In this document: positions 1 through 8,070 of the stretch, piece by piece
Layout: each line of letters opens with the position of its first letter
Position numbering within the stretch: the first letter of the stretch is position 1
Assembly: GCA_002426755.1 (NCBI GenBank)
Contig: DINI01000026.1
Coordinates: forward strand, 123,294-156,965
Length of the DNA stretch: 33,672 nt
Direction of reading: 5' to 3'
DNA from: Flavobacteriaceae bacterium UBA5544
Lineage (GTDB): Bacteria > Bacteroidota > Bacteroidia > Flavobacteriales > Flavobacteriaceae
Made by a program: the position numbers and the translations under genes
The notes under the pieces: generated by a model
What the model was told of the DNA's origin: nothing
Database searches by the model: none
Seen by the model: only the letters and a program-made list of their open reading frames with translations

Positions 1-1583
1 AGGAAAATGTTATAAAGCCCTTGAATATTGAACCAATCATTTTTGCCATCATCATTTGGTGAGAAACCTTCAGGAATTATAGGAGGACAATTTTCCACCA
101 TGATATCCAATTGATAAATATCATAACATGGTGTGCCCTCAACTTTAATATAAATGCTTTGAGGATTTGACTGGTTTGAATATGCTTCAGGGAAAAACAA
201 TTCATTTTCATCAGCAATCAAATCCGAAAGATTCTCGTAAAAGGCAATAATTGTTGAAGTATCCATGGATTCTGGAATCGCTTCAAACAAATTAAATACT
301 GCTGAATCAAATCCCTCGTTGCATTGCAATGAATCGGGGAGCGCTATAATGGAAGGTATTGGTAATAATTCAATAATTTCAACATAGGTGTTGTTGGTTT
401 CATTTGTTTCCGTAACTATTCCAGTATGGGAACCAGTATCATCAACAACCATTGTCAATTCAAAAGAGTTTGTCAATCCACTTGGAATTGTCAAGATGAC
501 GCTGCCCGTTTCAGAGCCATTGATAGGAATGATATTTTGGGTGGCACTTTGACCAATCAACAAATCATCTATATAAAAAGCTATAGGTGTTTCGGCTGGA
601 AGATAGTCCGTAGAATTAGTGTTAAAAACGCTGTAATCAAACTCTATATCAAGTTCACCACAATTTTGAACATAATCATCAAGAACAATGGTAGCATCGG
701 GTAATTGGCTATTAAGCACCGTTATAACATTATTGATCATTACAAAATCTTGACCAGACGTAAGTTCAATGGTCGCAGTGGTATCTCCAATATTAATGTT
801 GTTTTGAATATTATATACATCAATATCCATATTGTACAAATCGGTTGAGCCAGTAAAACTATTGGTACCGTTGAATGCATTGTTAACAGGATTCAATGGT
901 GGATTGCTGATGGGGTTTCCATTTATGGTAAGTGTTTCGTTTACCGCAATGGTTGCGTCGCCTTCCCAAGCTATAAATCCTATTTTTGCATCTTCGTTAT
1001 CGAGTACGTTTAAGTTGTCCAAAGTTATTGTAAGTTCATTTGGTACGCTTTGTAATCCGTCATAGACATTTAATTGATTCAGCGGTAAATTTTCATCTTC
1101 ATAAATGATGGCGATGGCCCATCCGCCAAAATTTGACCCTGTGGAACAATAAGAAGGAATGACTTCGGTAAGGTCAAAATCCGAAATGGTATAGTTTGCA
1201 TTTCCTTCACCTTGAACCAAAGCTGTAACATCTGCGAAAGCTGCGAAATAGACTCTTCCATTGATGGAGGTGTTGTTAAACACACGTTCAGCCGAAATAG
1301 GAGCATCATTCAATGAAATATCCAAATCTCCAGTTCCGGAACCAGCCCAATAGAGATAGGCGGCTACCACATTTTGATCGGGATTCAAATCTAAAATTGC
1401 AGAAGAAGTGGTTAAAATATCACACGTTAGGAATGCACCATTTGGAAATAGGTTGAGCGTATTACCAATAGCAATATAATCATATCGACCGTTGAACTGT
1501 TGATACAAAGAAACATCTTGCCCAAAATTTTTAAATGGAATTAAGAGAATAAAACCAATACCAATCAGTTGATGAATTCTCAT
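1..1583 (-). CDS. T9SS-exported surface protein with CARDB-like and CHU_C-type C-terminal domain (3' end missing)
   Basis: The reading frame is open from an ATG at 1583 to the window edge, giving 527 codons without the C-terminal end. It starts with a signal peptide (MRIHQLIGIGFILLIPF, then KNFGQ). The first ~230 residues form a beta-rich region with a YLYWAGSG stretch. A segment around residues 300-400 ends in ETNETNN, as CARDB adhesion modules do. One Cys-anchored ~85-residue unit follows (LQCNEGFDSAVFNLFEA... IYIKVEG), of the same kind as the four in the upstream neighbour. The last visible residues contain FSPNDDGKNDWFNIQG, the opening of a gliding-motility-associated (CHU_C, T9SS type B) sorting domain. 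By family knowledge it is exported across the outer membrane by T9SS and displayed or released. The role is probably adhesin-like; no ligand can be named. It lies 63 bp downstream of a related gene on the same strand. Confidence 0.88.
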   Translation of the reverse strand, partial: MRIHQLIGIGFILLIPFKNFGQDVSLYQQFNGRYDYIAIGNTLNLFPNGAFLTCDILTTSSAILDLNPDQNVVAAYLYWAGSGTGDLDISLNDAPISAERVFNNTSINGRVYFAAFADVTALVQGEGNANYTISDFDLTEVIPSYCSTGSNFGGWAIAIIYEDENLPLNQLNVYDGLQSVPNELTITLDNLNVLDNEDAKIGFIAWEGDATIAVNETLTINGNPISNPPLNPVNNAFNGTNSFTGSTDLYNMDIDVYNIQNNINIGDTTATIELTSGQDFVMINNVITVLNSQLPDATIVLDDYVQNCGELDIEFDYSVFNTNSTDYLPAETPIAFYIDDLLIGQSATQNIIPINGSETGSVILTIPSGLTNSFELTMVVDDTGSHTGIVTETNETNNTYVEIIELLPIPSIIALPDSLQCNEGFDSAVFNLFEAIPESMDTSTIIAFYENLSDLIADENELFFPEAYSNQSNPQSIYIKVEGTPCYDIYQLDIMVENCPPIIPEGFSPNDDGKNDWFNIQGLYNIF

Positions 1584-1646
1584 AATGGGTCATATAAATT
1601 AGCTATTGAAGCTTTAATGGTTCAAAAAAATAAACATCCAAGAAAT

Positions 1647-4600
1647 CTAACGCTTCAAAGCAAAATGACCTCTAAAAAGTCTTCCATCTTGCAATGTCAC
1701 GTGAAACCAATAATCGCTAGCAGGAAGATTGTATCCGTTTAAGGTACCATCCCAACCTTTACTTAAAGGGTCTAATTCCTTAATCAATTTGCCATTACGA
1801 TCATAAATATAAATCATCGTATCTGGTTGAAACTGTGTATTCACACCATAAACTTGCCAAAAATCGTTGTAAGTGTCATTATTAGGTGTAAAGAATTTAG
1901 GAAAACCAATAACAGAAATAAGTTTTTCTGAAATCCCACAATCATTGCTATCCCTTACGTAAACGGTATGGAAACCAGCAATTACATTATTAAAAACGTT
2001 ACTATCCTGATAGGGGCCATTGATATCATCTAAGGCATATTCATATTCGCCTTCACCGGAGACCAAAACTGTAATTCTGTTGTTTTCGGTTGCATCAACG
2101 ATTTCCACATCCGTTATGCTCGCAATATTTGATGGCAGAACTGTAACGGTTCTGTCTTTAAAACATCCGTCCGTATTGGTTACTCTCACCGTATAAATAC
2201 CTGGTTCATTGACCATGATTTCTGATGTATTCGCTCCTGTGGACCACAGATAATAGTAATTGCTAGGTGAATCTCCAATAACTCCTCCAGTAATCGTTAC
2301 CGTTTCTGGGAAGGTATTAAGGCAGTAAATGGCTTCTCCCTCAATTTCTATATTGGGAAGTTCAAAAACGGTCAATCGCACTTCGCTGATACCATAACAA
2401 TCATTGGCATTTTCAACACGCGCGTAAATCACTTGGGAATATGCTGTTGTATTTGTATAAGTGGTTCCGATTGCATTTGTTTCTAACAACGCATCGTTAT
2501 AGGTTTCGTAATAATTGACATCTAGGTTGCTAGGCAATGTGGACAGAATTGTTGGATTGGCATTTGTTAAATCAAAATTATAAAACCCATCTTCGTTACC
2601 GTCGTCGTCACATTCATTGATAATGGCGTTATAAGCAAACGTAGTACTAACTGCAAGTGTTACGCTAGCTAAATTAGAACATCCAGTAGTGGTGTCCACA
2701 ACTTTTGCATAGACCATTTGTGGATTGAAAAAATTGTCAAAAGCATTACCATCTATTTCATTGGTGCCTTCTACAGCATCAGTATAAGATAAAAAATAAG
2801 TAACCTCTCTATTAGCTGCGCCACCTGTGATGTCATCTAGACGTTGATTGATATTAAAAATAGTGTAACCTTCAGGAATGCCATCTTCGTCACATTGAAT
2901 AACCGTAGTATCAAATGCTTCTGGGGCATTATTGACAGTCAAGAGGAAGGAATCGGTGCTGTAACAATCTGTATTGCCATTGTTTTCAATACGAACAAAA
3001 ATCTCTTCGCTGTAAGGAGTGGCATTGGTATATGTGTTCGGCAAAGGATTGTCTCCTGAATCTGCATCGGTTTGCGAATTATGGTAGGTCACAGTATAAA
3101 GGCTTCCATCTTGTGTTCCCAAAACATTTTGGGTGTAGGATGACAAATCTAAAGTTGTAAGACCATCCATAAAGTCACCATTAAAATCGGTATCACAGAC
3201 TACTACATCATCAAGACTGGTTACAATTGGCGTGATATTTACTTCTATAAAAAATGAAGTGGTATCAAAACAGTTGGCATTACTTCTATGGTCTATTCTA
3301 GCAAATATTTCTTGCGGATTGGAAGTGTTGTTAAAGTTTCCAGTAATTTCATTGACACCTGCATCAGCATCTTCTTGGCTCACATAATAATGTACTGCGT
3401 AATCCAAAGGATCTTGCATTCCTAAAACATCAGCATCTTGAGTAGTCAAATCAAAAGTTGAAGTCGTTGTTGTATCACAATTAATAATGTTAGACGGTTG
3501 ACTTGCTACAGGAATTTGATAATAACTGACAAATGCTTGTCCTTCAATATCACAATCACCATTGTTGAGGTCGATGTATACTTGATAATGTCCACTTTGG
3601 TTAATGACCAAGTCAAAATCGTTTTCTGGTAGAGGAACCCCATCCAAAGACCACGTATAATCAGCCCCAGGAAAATCATCCGCCATTAAAGTATAACTTT
3701 CTCCTTCACATAGTGGTAAGTTTACGGTATTTACATTGTTCCGAATGATATCCACCTGCGTGTTAAAGATAGATTGAATAAAAGGAGGCAAACCTTGTGA
3801 GGAATTATTTGGAGATAGATTAACAGCATTATGCTGATAACCGCAAGCAGGTCCCAAAGCATTTGGATTATTTATCACCCCCAAAAAAGGCAAACCATTA
3901 TCATACGTAGCACTTAAAGCCCTGTAAATTTTTCCATCAGGTCCCAATTGTAAACCACCTCTATATAATTGTTGCTGATCGATGGTGATTCGGCTATTGG
4001 AAATGTTAGCAGCTGTCAAATCGAATTGGCTCAAAGTTGATTCATGACCAGAAGCATTATTGCTCTGTGAATCATTGGATGAGTTGACATATAATACTTG
4101 ACTATCAGGTGAAAACTCAACACCATATGCGCTGCTGCTGGAGGTGTTGATATTGAGGGTTTGTTGATTGCTTACAACTCCAGTTGCAACATCAAAATCA
4201 AACAAAAACATTCCATTACCCATATTGGCGCAGGCCAGTTTTTGACCATCTGGAGATAGTTTAAGATAACCTCGTGCTTCTTGGGTTGAGATTGAACTAA
4301 AGGTAGAAACAACCGGAACAGTGCTTACACCGGTGTTGGAAACCTCGTATGCATAAAAGGTATTATAAGTATTACCAAAACCATTTTGTGAGGCAAAGGT
4401 AATTACCCAAATGGATTTTGTGATACAGTCCTTAAGAACGGCACTGATTTTTTCAGAGCAGACAGGTAATAAATTAATGTTTTTATCAGTCACATCACCA
4501 AGCCCGCCATTTAGAGTCATATCCACTACAGAATAGTTCAATCCAAAATTAAATCCATCCAAAAAATTATCAACTGTGAAGACGTAATAGATATTTGGAT

Positions 4601-4919
4601 CATTTGGTTTAGGAACGATGATGGCAGACTGTGTACTGGATGCATCACCAAAAAGGTTGGTTCCGTTGGGCATTATATTGTTGTTTCTGTCCCAAATCAC
4701 TGAACCTTCAGTGTAAAAGAGTAAGTCTCCAAAGGAATCTGAAATGGTGGCACAACCTTCATTTGTTGACAATTGCCCGCCATTAATGGAAGTTAAAGTG
4801 GAAGCGCCTAAATCAAACTGTAATCCTGCACCATAGCCAAAAAACCAATTTGCAGCCTGATTTTGAGCAAATGAATAAATACCAGATAAAAGCAGTAAGA
4901 GGGTAAAAATCCTTTTCAT
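1647..4919 (-). CDS. Large secreted protein with four tandem Cys-anchored repeats and a T9SS type B sorting domain
   Basis: 1090 residues. A signal peptide (residues 1-19, ending YSFAQ) is followed by a WFFGYGAGLQFD motif and a probable beta-propeller (about 20-395) with WD40-like phrases such as LKLSPDGQKLA and VEFSPDSQVLYV. An Ig/PKD-like module follows (about 400-470). Next come four tandem units of ~90 residues (about 480-570, 573-668, 674-763, 768-853), each with an N-terminal Cys and Asp/Glu, a central Y-D-A-like segment, an IFARI/IYARV strand and a second Cys. Two further Ig-like modules (about 865-925 and 930-1003) precede a CHU_C domain (about 1005-1090: FFTPNNDTYNDFW, IYIYDRNGKLIKEL, GWDG, ending FALKR). 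The known role of this end is type B sorting through T9SS. Function is probably adhesion or matrix; the substrate is unknown. It starts 25 bp after the ABC permease stop, so it may be read through from that operon or from its own promoter. Confidence 0.92.
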   Translation of the reverse strand: MKRIFTLLLLLSGIYSFAQNQAANWFFGYGAGLQFDLGASTLTSINGGQLSTNEGCATISDSFGDLLFYTEGSVIWDRNNNIMPNGTNLFGDASSTQSAIIVPKPNDPNIYYVFTVDNFLDGFNFGLNYSVVDMTLNGGLGDVTDKNINLLPVCSEKISAVLKDCITKSIWVITFASQNGFGNTYNTFYAYEVSNTGVSTVPVVSTFSSISTQEARGYLKLSPDGQKLACANMGNGMFLFDFDVATGVVSNQQTLNINTSSSSAYGVEFSPDSQVLYVNSSNDSQSNNASGHESTLSQFDLTAANISNSRITIDQQQLYRGGLQLGPDGKIYRALSATYDNGLPFLGVINNPNALGPACGYQHNAVNLSPNNSSQGLPPFIQSIFNTQVDIIRNNVNTVNLPLCEGESYTLMADDFPGADYTWSLDGVPLPENDFDLVINQSGHYQVYIDLNNGDCDIEGQAFVSYYQIPVASQPSNIINCDTTTTSTFDLTTQDADVLGMQDPLDYAVHYYVSQEDADAGVNEITGNFNNTSNPQEIFARIDHRSNANCFDTTSFFIEVNITPIVTSLDDVVVCDTDFNGDFMDGLTTLDLSSYTQNVLGTQDGSLYTVTYHNSQTDADSGDNPLPNTYTNATPYSEEIFVRIENNGNTDCYSTDSFLLTVNNAPEAFDTTVIQCDEDGIPEGYTIFNINQRLDDITGGAANREVTYFLSYTDAVEGTNEIDGNAFDNFFNPQMVYAKVVDTTTGCSNLASVTLAVSTTFAYNAIINECDDDGNEDGFYNFDLTNANPTILSTLPSNLDVNYYETYNDALLETNAIGTTYTNTTAYSQVIYARVENANDCYGISEVRLTVFELPNIEIEGEAIYCLNTFPETVTITGGVIGDSPSNYYYLWSTGANTSEIMVNEPGIYTVRVTNTDGCFKDRTVTVLPSNIASITDVEIVDATENNRITVLVSGEGEYEYALDDINGPYQDSNVFNNVIAGFHTVYVRDSNDCGISEKLISVIGFPKFFTPNNDTYNDFWQVYGVNTQFQPDTMIYIYDRNGKLIKELDPLSKGWDGTLNGYNLPASDYWFHVTLQDGRLFRGHFALKR

Positions 4920-4944
4920 GAGATAGCAATAGCTATCAAATATA
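4917..4944 (-). promoter_or_regulatory. Candidate -7 box and small inverted repeat before the surface-protein gene
   Basis: On the minus strand TATATTTG (4944 to 4937) fits the Bacteroidota -7 consensus TAnnTTTG. It is followed directly by a perfect 6-bp inverted repeat GATAGC-N4-GCTATC (4922-4937) ending just before the ATG at 4919. No good -33 TTTG is visible. If the promoter is used the leader would be only about 10 nt. Alternatively the repeat is an operator or a leader hairpin in an ABC-operon read-through transcript. Confidence 0.3.
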
Positions 4945-5772
4945 TCACAAATCGCGCACTTTTAATAATCGATAGGATAAAAAGACAAATAAAGCAGTCC
5001 AACCCATCACTATGGCTATTTCATACCAATGGACGGCATAGTCATACGCCAAATCCATCTTGTCTGGATATTTTGTGATGATGATTCTTTGGAAAGGTTG
5101 ATCAATCAATTTGTACATTGACTCGAGAGGTAAGAAGTTTTTAACTTTCCAGGCTGAATCCGCATTACCAAAAGCTTCATAGGAACCCCAAAAAATAAGC
5201 CATTCTACAATATATAGTACAAATAAGAATGCAAGGGCAAACGCCGAGCGCTTTAACAACATTCCAAAGAAAAGACACAAGCTAAAAAAGCCTACGAGTT
5301 TAACAAAATATGCCAGTAAGTATTCTGTTTCTCTGAAGATAATGGAAGCTTCCGTATAGCTAGAATAATACAGGCCAATTAAAAAGGACGCCACACCAAT
5401 AAGTATGGTTGATATCAATGAGAAGAATACAATGGTATAAAATTTAGAGAGTATGAATTCCTTTTTGCTTAAACCGTCAATCAAATTCTGCTTAATGGTT
5501 TTGTTACTGTATTCATTGCCAATCATGCTCACCACAACAATAGCAAAAAAGAGCTTGAAATAAGACGCAAAAAAAGTCGTAATGTGCCAAATGATAGGGA
5601 AATTAAAAATCCCCAATTCACCCAACTCCAAGGTGAAGAAACCGAAAAAATTGATTTTAATGGATGAAAGAATTAGAACGGTAAACGGCAAAATAAAGGA
5701 AATAAATATCAGTACTTTATTTACTCTGCTTAATAACAGTTTTTGTAATTCAAGATTTATGAGTCGTAACAT
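4945..5772 (-). CDS. ABC-2 type transporter permease
   Basis: 275 residues with about six hydrophobic segments (roughly 20-38, 55-85, 108-135, 150-180, 185-200, 248-268). The sequence IGNEYSNKTIKQNLIDGLSKKEFILSK is cut here into its key parts: EYSNKTIKQN and the following IDGLS, which match the cytoplasmic loop of the ABC-2/YhaP-like permease family. It pairs with the ATPase 19 bp upstream on the same strand, so the two should form one exporter in the inner membrane. The substrate is not readable; relatives export lipids, peptides or antibiotics. Start is an ATG at 5772. Confidence 0.88.
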   Translation of the reverse strand: MLRLINLELQKLLLSRVNKVLIFISFILPFTVLILSSIKINFFGFFTLELGELGIFNFPIIWHITTFFASYFKLFFAIVVVSMIGNEYSNKTIKQNLIDGLSKKEFILSKFYTIVFFSLISTILIGVASFLIGLYYSSYTEASIIFRETEYLLAYFVKLVGFFSLCLFFGMLLKRSAFALAFLFVLYIVEWLIFWGSYEAFGNADSAWKVKNFLPLESMYKLIDQPFQRIIITKYPDKMDLAYDYAVHWYEIAIVMGWTALFVFLSYRLLKVRDL

Positions 5773-5791
5773 TGGTTTGGTTTTGATGGAA

Positions 5792-6688
5792 TTATTGATT
5801 GTCTGTTAGTTGCAAAAATTGTTCTTCAAGGCTTTCTTTTCGTTTTACAAGATGTGATAGGGTAATTCCTTTTTCAAACATTAACTTGTTAAATGCCGAT
5901 GCATCCATTGGTTCATTTAAAAAGGCCGTGATCAATTCACCTTCCACTTTAAGCTTGCCAAAATTTTGATCTGTTTCAAGTAGTTTAATCAACTCATCTT
6001 GCTTGTTGGTTTTCAACTCAAAAAAGCCATAACTGCTGATCATTTCGTCCACACGTCCTGAATATAATTTTTCGCCTTTTCGAAGCACAACAACATGCGA
6101 ACAAACCTTTTCCACTTCATCGAGAAGATGGGATGCTAACAAAATAGTTGTTCCATTACTAGCGATTTGTTTTATCAAAGATCGGATTTGATGAATTCCT
6201 TGCGGATCCAAACCATTGGTTGGCTCATCCAAAATCAGGATTTCAGGATCATTCAACAATGCCGAGGCAATTGCCAACCGTTGTTTCATTCCCAATGAAT
6301 AGGTGCTAAACTTACTGTCTTTTCGGTCCGATAATCCAACGATTTCAAGTTTTTCGTCGATTTTGGAAAAATCCACCTCTTTAATCTTGCAGACCAATTT
6401 TAGATTTTGGTATGCACTCATATACGGATAGAAATTTGGACGTTCAATAATGGCGCCGACCTTTTTGAGAGCATCATGTGTGGTCGTCTTGCCGTCAAAC
6501 CAATTAAAATCTCCAGAGGTTTTATTGACAACATTTAATACAATACCAAGTGTGGTGGATTTTCCGCTGCCATTTGGTCCCAAAATTCCATAGACGTTAC
6601 CCTTATTAATAGTAAAGCTCAAATCTTTGACCGCAGTGAGATAGCCAAATTTCTTGGTAAGATTGTTAATGGTTAAGATTGTATCCAA
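5792..6688 (-). CDS. ABC transporter ATP-binding protein (ABC-2/DRA family)
   Basis: 298 residues. Walker A is GPNGSGKST (37-45), the signature is SLGMKQR (131-137) and Walker B is LILDEP (151-156), followed by TNGLDP and a switch His in LLASHLLDE. A C-terminal extension of ~90 residues is typical of exporters that pair with a separate ABC-2 permease, which is the next gene. The start codon is TTG at 6688: no in-frame ATG lies upstream near the expected N-terminus, and MDTILTINNLTKKFG is the usual beginning of the family. Upstream lies a TGTAACA-N15-CGTCATA sequence resembling ECF-sigma promoters, about 20 nt of leader away, so it may belong to a stress regulon. Confidence 0.92.
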   Translation of the reverse strand: MDTILTINNLTKKFGYLTAVKDLSFTINKGNVYGILGPNGSGKSTTLGIVLNVVNKTSGDFNWFDGKTTTHDALKKVGAIIERPNFYPYMSAYQNLKLVCKIKEVDFSKIDEKLEIVGLSDRKDSKFSTYSLGMKQRLAIASALLNDPEILILDEPTNGLDPQGIHQIRSLIKQIASNGTTILLASHLLDEVEKVCSHVVVLRKGEKLYSGRVDEMISSYGFFELKTNKQDELIKLLETDQNFGKLKVEGELITAFLNEPMDASAFNKLMFEKGITLSHLVKRKESLEEQFLQLTDNQ

Positions 6689-6715
6689 AATGAAAAGTGT
6701 TTGATTAGTTATAAG

Positions 6716-6744
6716 TATGACGAGCTAGAAATGATTTTGTTACA
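6716..6744 (-). promoter_or_regulatory. Candidate ECF-sigma promoter of the ABC exporter operon
   Basis: On the minus strand TGTAACA (6744 to 6738) is followed after 15 nt by CGTCATA (6722 to 6716). This agrees with the -35 GTAAC and -10 CGTC pattern I know for Bacteroidota ECF sigma factors. The predicted transcription start would be about 20 nt before the TTG start at 6688. The same TGTAACA box occurs before the ECF sigma gene at 23386-23392. Confidence 0.45.
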
Positions 6745-6795
6745 ATTTTTAAAATTAGATAATTCGATTCATGATTTTTTCTAATTTGTAACAAA
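6736..6795. repeat. Two-tier inverted repeat between divergent genes
   Basis: Outer arms TTTGTTACAA (6736-6745) and TTGTAACAAA (6786-6795) are perfect 10-bp complements 40 bp apart. Inner arms AATTAGA (6753-6759) and TCTAATT (6780-6786) are perfect 7-bp complements. The outer left arm contains the TGTAACA box of the ABC operon promoter; the right arm places the same box facing the AIM24 gene. It may be a pair of divergent promoter boxes, an operator, or a cruciform. Confidence 0.5.
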
Positions 6796-6854
6796 TGCTA
6801 AATTTACACAACAAATAATAAGAAGATAAGTTTAACAGCAAATAATATAAAAAT

Positions 6855-7655
6855 ATGACAGCTCACGAAATTGATTACAGAATCTACGGAGAAGAAATGC
6901 AGTATGTAGAAATAGAACTCGACCCACAAGAAGGAGTCATTGCAGAAGCAGGCAGTTTTATGATGATGGACGATGGCATAAAAATGGAAACTATTTTTGG
7001 TGATGGGTCTGAAAAAAATAAAGGCTTTTTAGGTTCTATCCTGGGTGCTGGAAAGCGAATTTTAACAGGTGAAAGTCTGTTTATGACTGCTTTTTATAAT
7101 ACGATTCCAGGCAAAAAGAATGTGTCCTTTGCATCACCATATCCGGGAAAAATTATTCCGATTGATTTAACAGAATTCCGAGGTAAATTTATTTGCCAAA
7201 AAGATGCATTTCTTTGTGCTGCCAAAGGCGTAAGTGTAGGTATCGAATTTTCTAAAAAACTTGGAAGAGGCCTATTTGGAGGTGAAGGTTTTATTATGCA
7301 AAAATTGGAAGGCGACGGAATGGCCTTTATTCACGCTGGTGGAACGATGGCAAAAAAAGTACTACAAGCTGGAGAAACCTTGCGAGTGGATACAGGTTGC
7401 TTGGTTGGGTTTACGCAAGATGTAAATTATGACATTGAATTTATAGGAGGAATTAAAAATACGGTTTTTGGAGGGGAAGGTTTGTTCTATGCGAAATTAC
7501 AAGGACCGGGAACGGTTTACATACAATCTTTACCATTTAGTAGATTGGCAGGAAGGGTTTTGGCAGCCGCTCCGCAAGGTGGTGGAAAAGATAGAGGTGA
7601 AGGCAGTATCCTTGGCGGATTGGGAAATATTTTGGATGGAGATAACAGATTTTAG
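6855..7655 (+). CDS. TIGR00266/AIM24 family protein
   Basis: 266 residues, no signal peptide and no membrane helix. The start MTAHEIDYRIYGEEMQYVEIEL, the phrase VIAEAGSFMMM, the repeated glycine-rich strands (FGGEGFIMQKLEGDGMAFIHAGG and FGGEGLFYAKLQGPGTVYIQSLP, each noted by its first residues) and the Gly-rich C-terminus fit the AIM24/TIGR00266 beta-sandwich family. These proteins are widespread in bacteria, and the yeast member acts in mitochondrial membrane organisation; the bacterial role is not established. It stands alone, divergent from the ABC operon. The ATG at 6855 is the only sensible start. Confidence 0.9.
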   Translation: MTAHEIDYRIYGEEMQYVEIELDPQEGVIAEAGSFMMMDDGIKMETIFGDGSEKNKGFLGSILGAGKRILTGESLFMTAFYNTIPGKKNVSFASPYPGKIIPIDLTEFRGKFICQKDAFLCAAKGVSVGIEFSKKLGRGLFGGEGFIMQKLEGDGMAFIHAGGTMAKKVLQAGETLRVDTGCLVGFTQDVNYDIEFIGGIKNTVFGGEGLFYAKLQGPGTVYIQSLPFSRLAGRVLAAAPQGGGKDRGEGSILGGLGNILDGDNRF

Positions 7656-7844
7656 TATATATCTAAATCCTAAAAAGGGTTGTTGTAACAAGTCAAAAAA
7701 TTATCGAAAACGATTTCGAGTCTGTTAAAGTTTTTCATAAAAAATAAAACCAATCGTTTTTTTTAGTACATTTAAATTCAATTTTAAAATCGATTGCCTA
7801 TAATTTAAATCTACTTATTCTAACCCTAAACCTAATAAAAAAAA

Positions 7845-8042
7845 ATGGCAAGAGCAATGTTTGAGTACACTAAAACTGTACTTAAAAAAGTTAGTTTTGA
7901 TGCTAACTTGTTCTGCAAAGAAGTACAAAAAGCAATTCAACGTTTGTTGCCCTACGAACTTGAAGAGCTTAAAGTGTTTATTAAATCTTTGATCCAGCAG
8001 AACCCAGAATTAAATCAATGTTTAATCTATCTAAAACCATAA
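7845..8042 (+). CDS. Small conserved-type protein of unknown function (65 aa)
   Basis: 65 residues, beginning MARAMFEYTKTVLKK and ending CLIYLKP. It contains two Cys (in FCKEVQ and NQCLIY) and predicted amphipathic helices (about 5-20, 22-34, 38-52). No signal peptide and no known motif. It has its own 5' region after the AIM24 stop (189 bp, no clear promoter box) and a strong terminator right after its stop, both signs of a real single-gene transcript. I recall near-identical small proteins in other Flavobacteriaceae, but I cannot verify that here. Function unknown. Confidence 0.75.
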   Translation: MARAMFEYTKTVLKKVSFDANLFCKEVQKAIQRLLPYELEELKVFIKSLIQQNPELNQCLIYLKP

Positions 8043-8044
8043 TT

Positions 8045-8070
8045 AAAAGCGACTTTCGGGTCGCTTTTTT
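8045..8070. terminator. Intrinsic terminator shared by the 65-aa gene and oxyR
   Basis: AAAAGCGAC (8045-8053), a 6-nt loop and GTCGCTTTT (8060-8068) form a perfect 9-bp stem followed by a T-run. The A-run on the left makes it work for the minus strand too. The oxyR stop codon (8070-8072) abuts it. Confidence 0.9.

Noticed and set aside
832..1309. Small open frames on the opposite strand or other frames within the first gene
   Set aside because: They lie inside the long minus-strand frame 1-1583, which carries a signal peptide and recognisable domains; the small frames have no such support.
7683..7711. TGTAACA at 7684-7690 as a further ECF promoter
   Set aside because: The partner at the -10 position is CGAAAA rather than CGTC, and it is about 140 bp from the next start codon.
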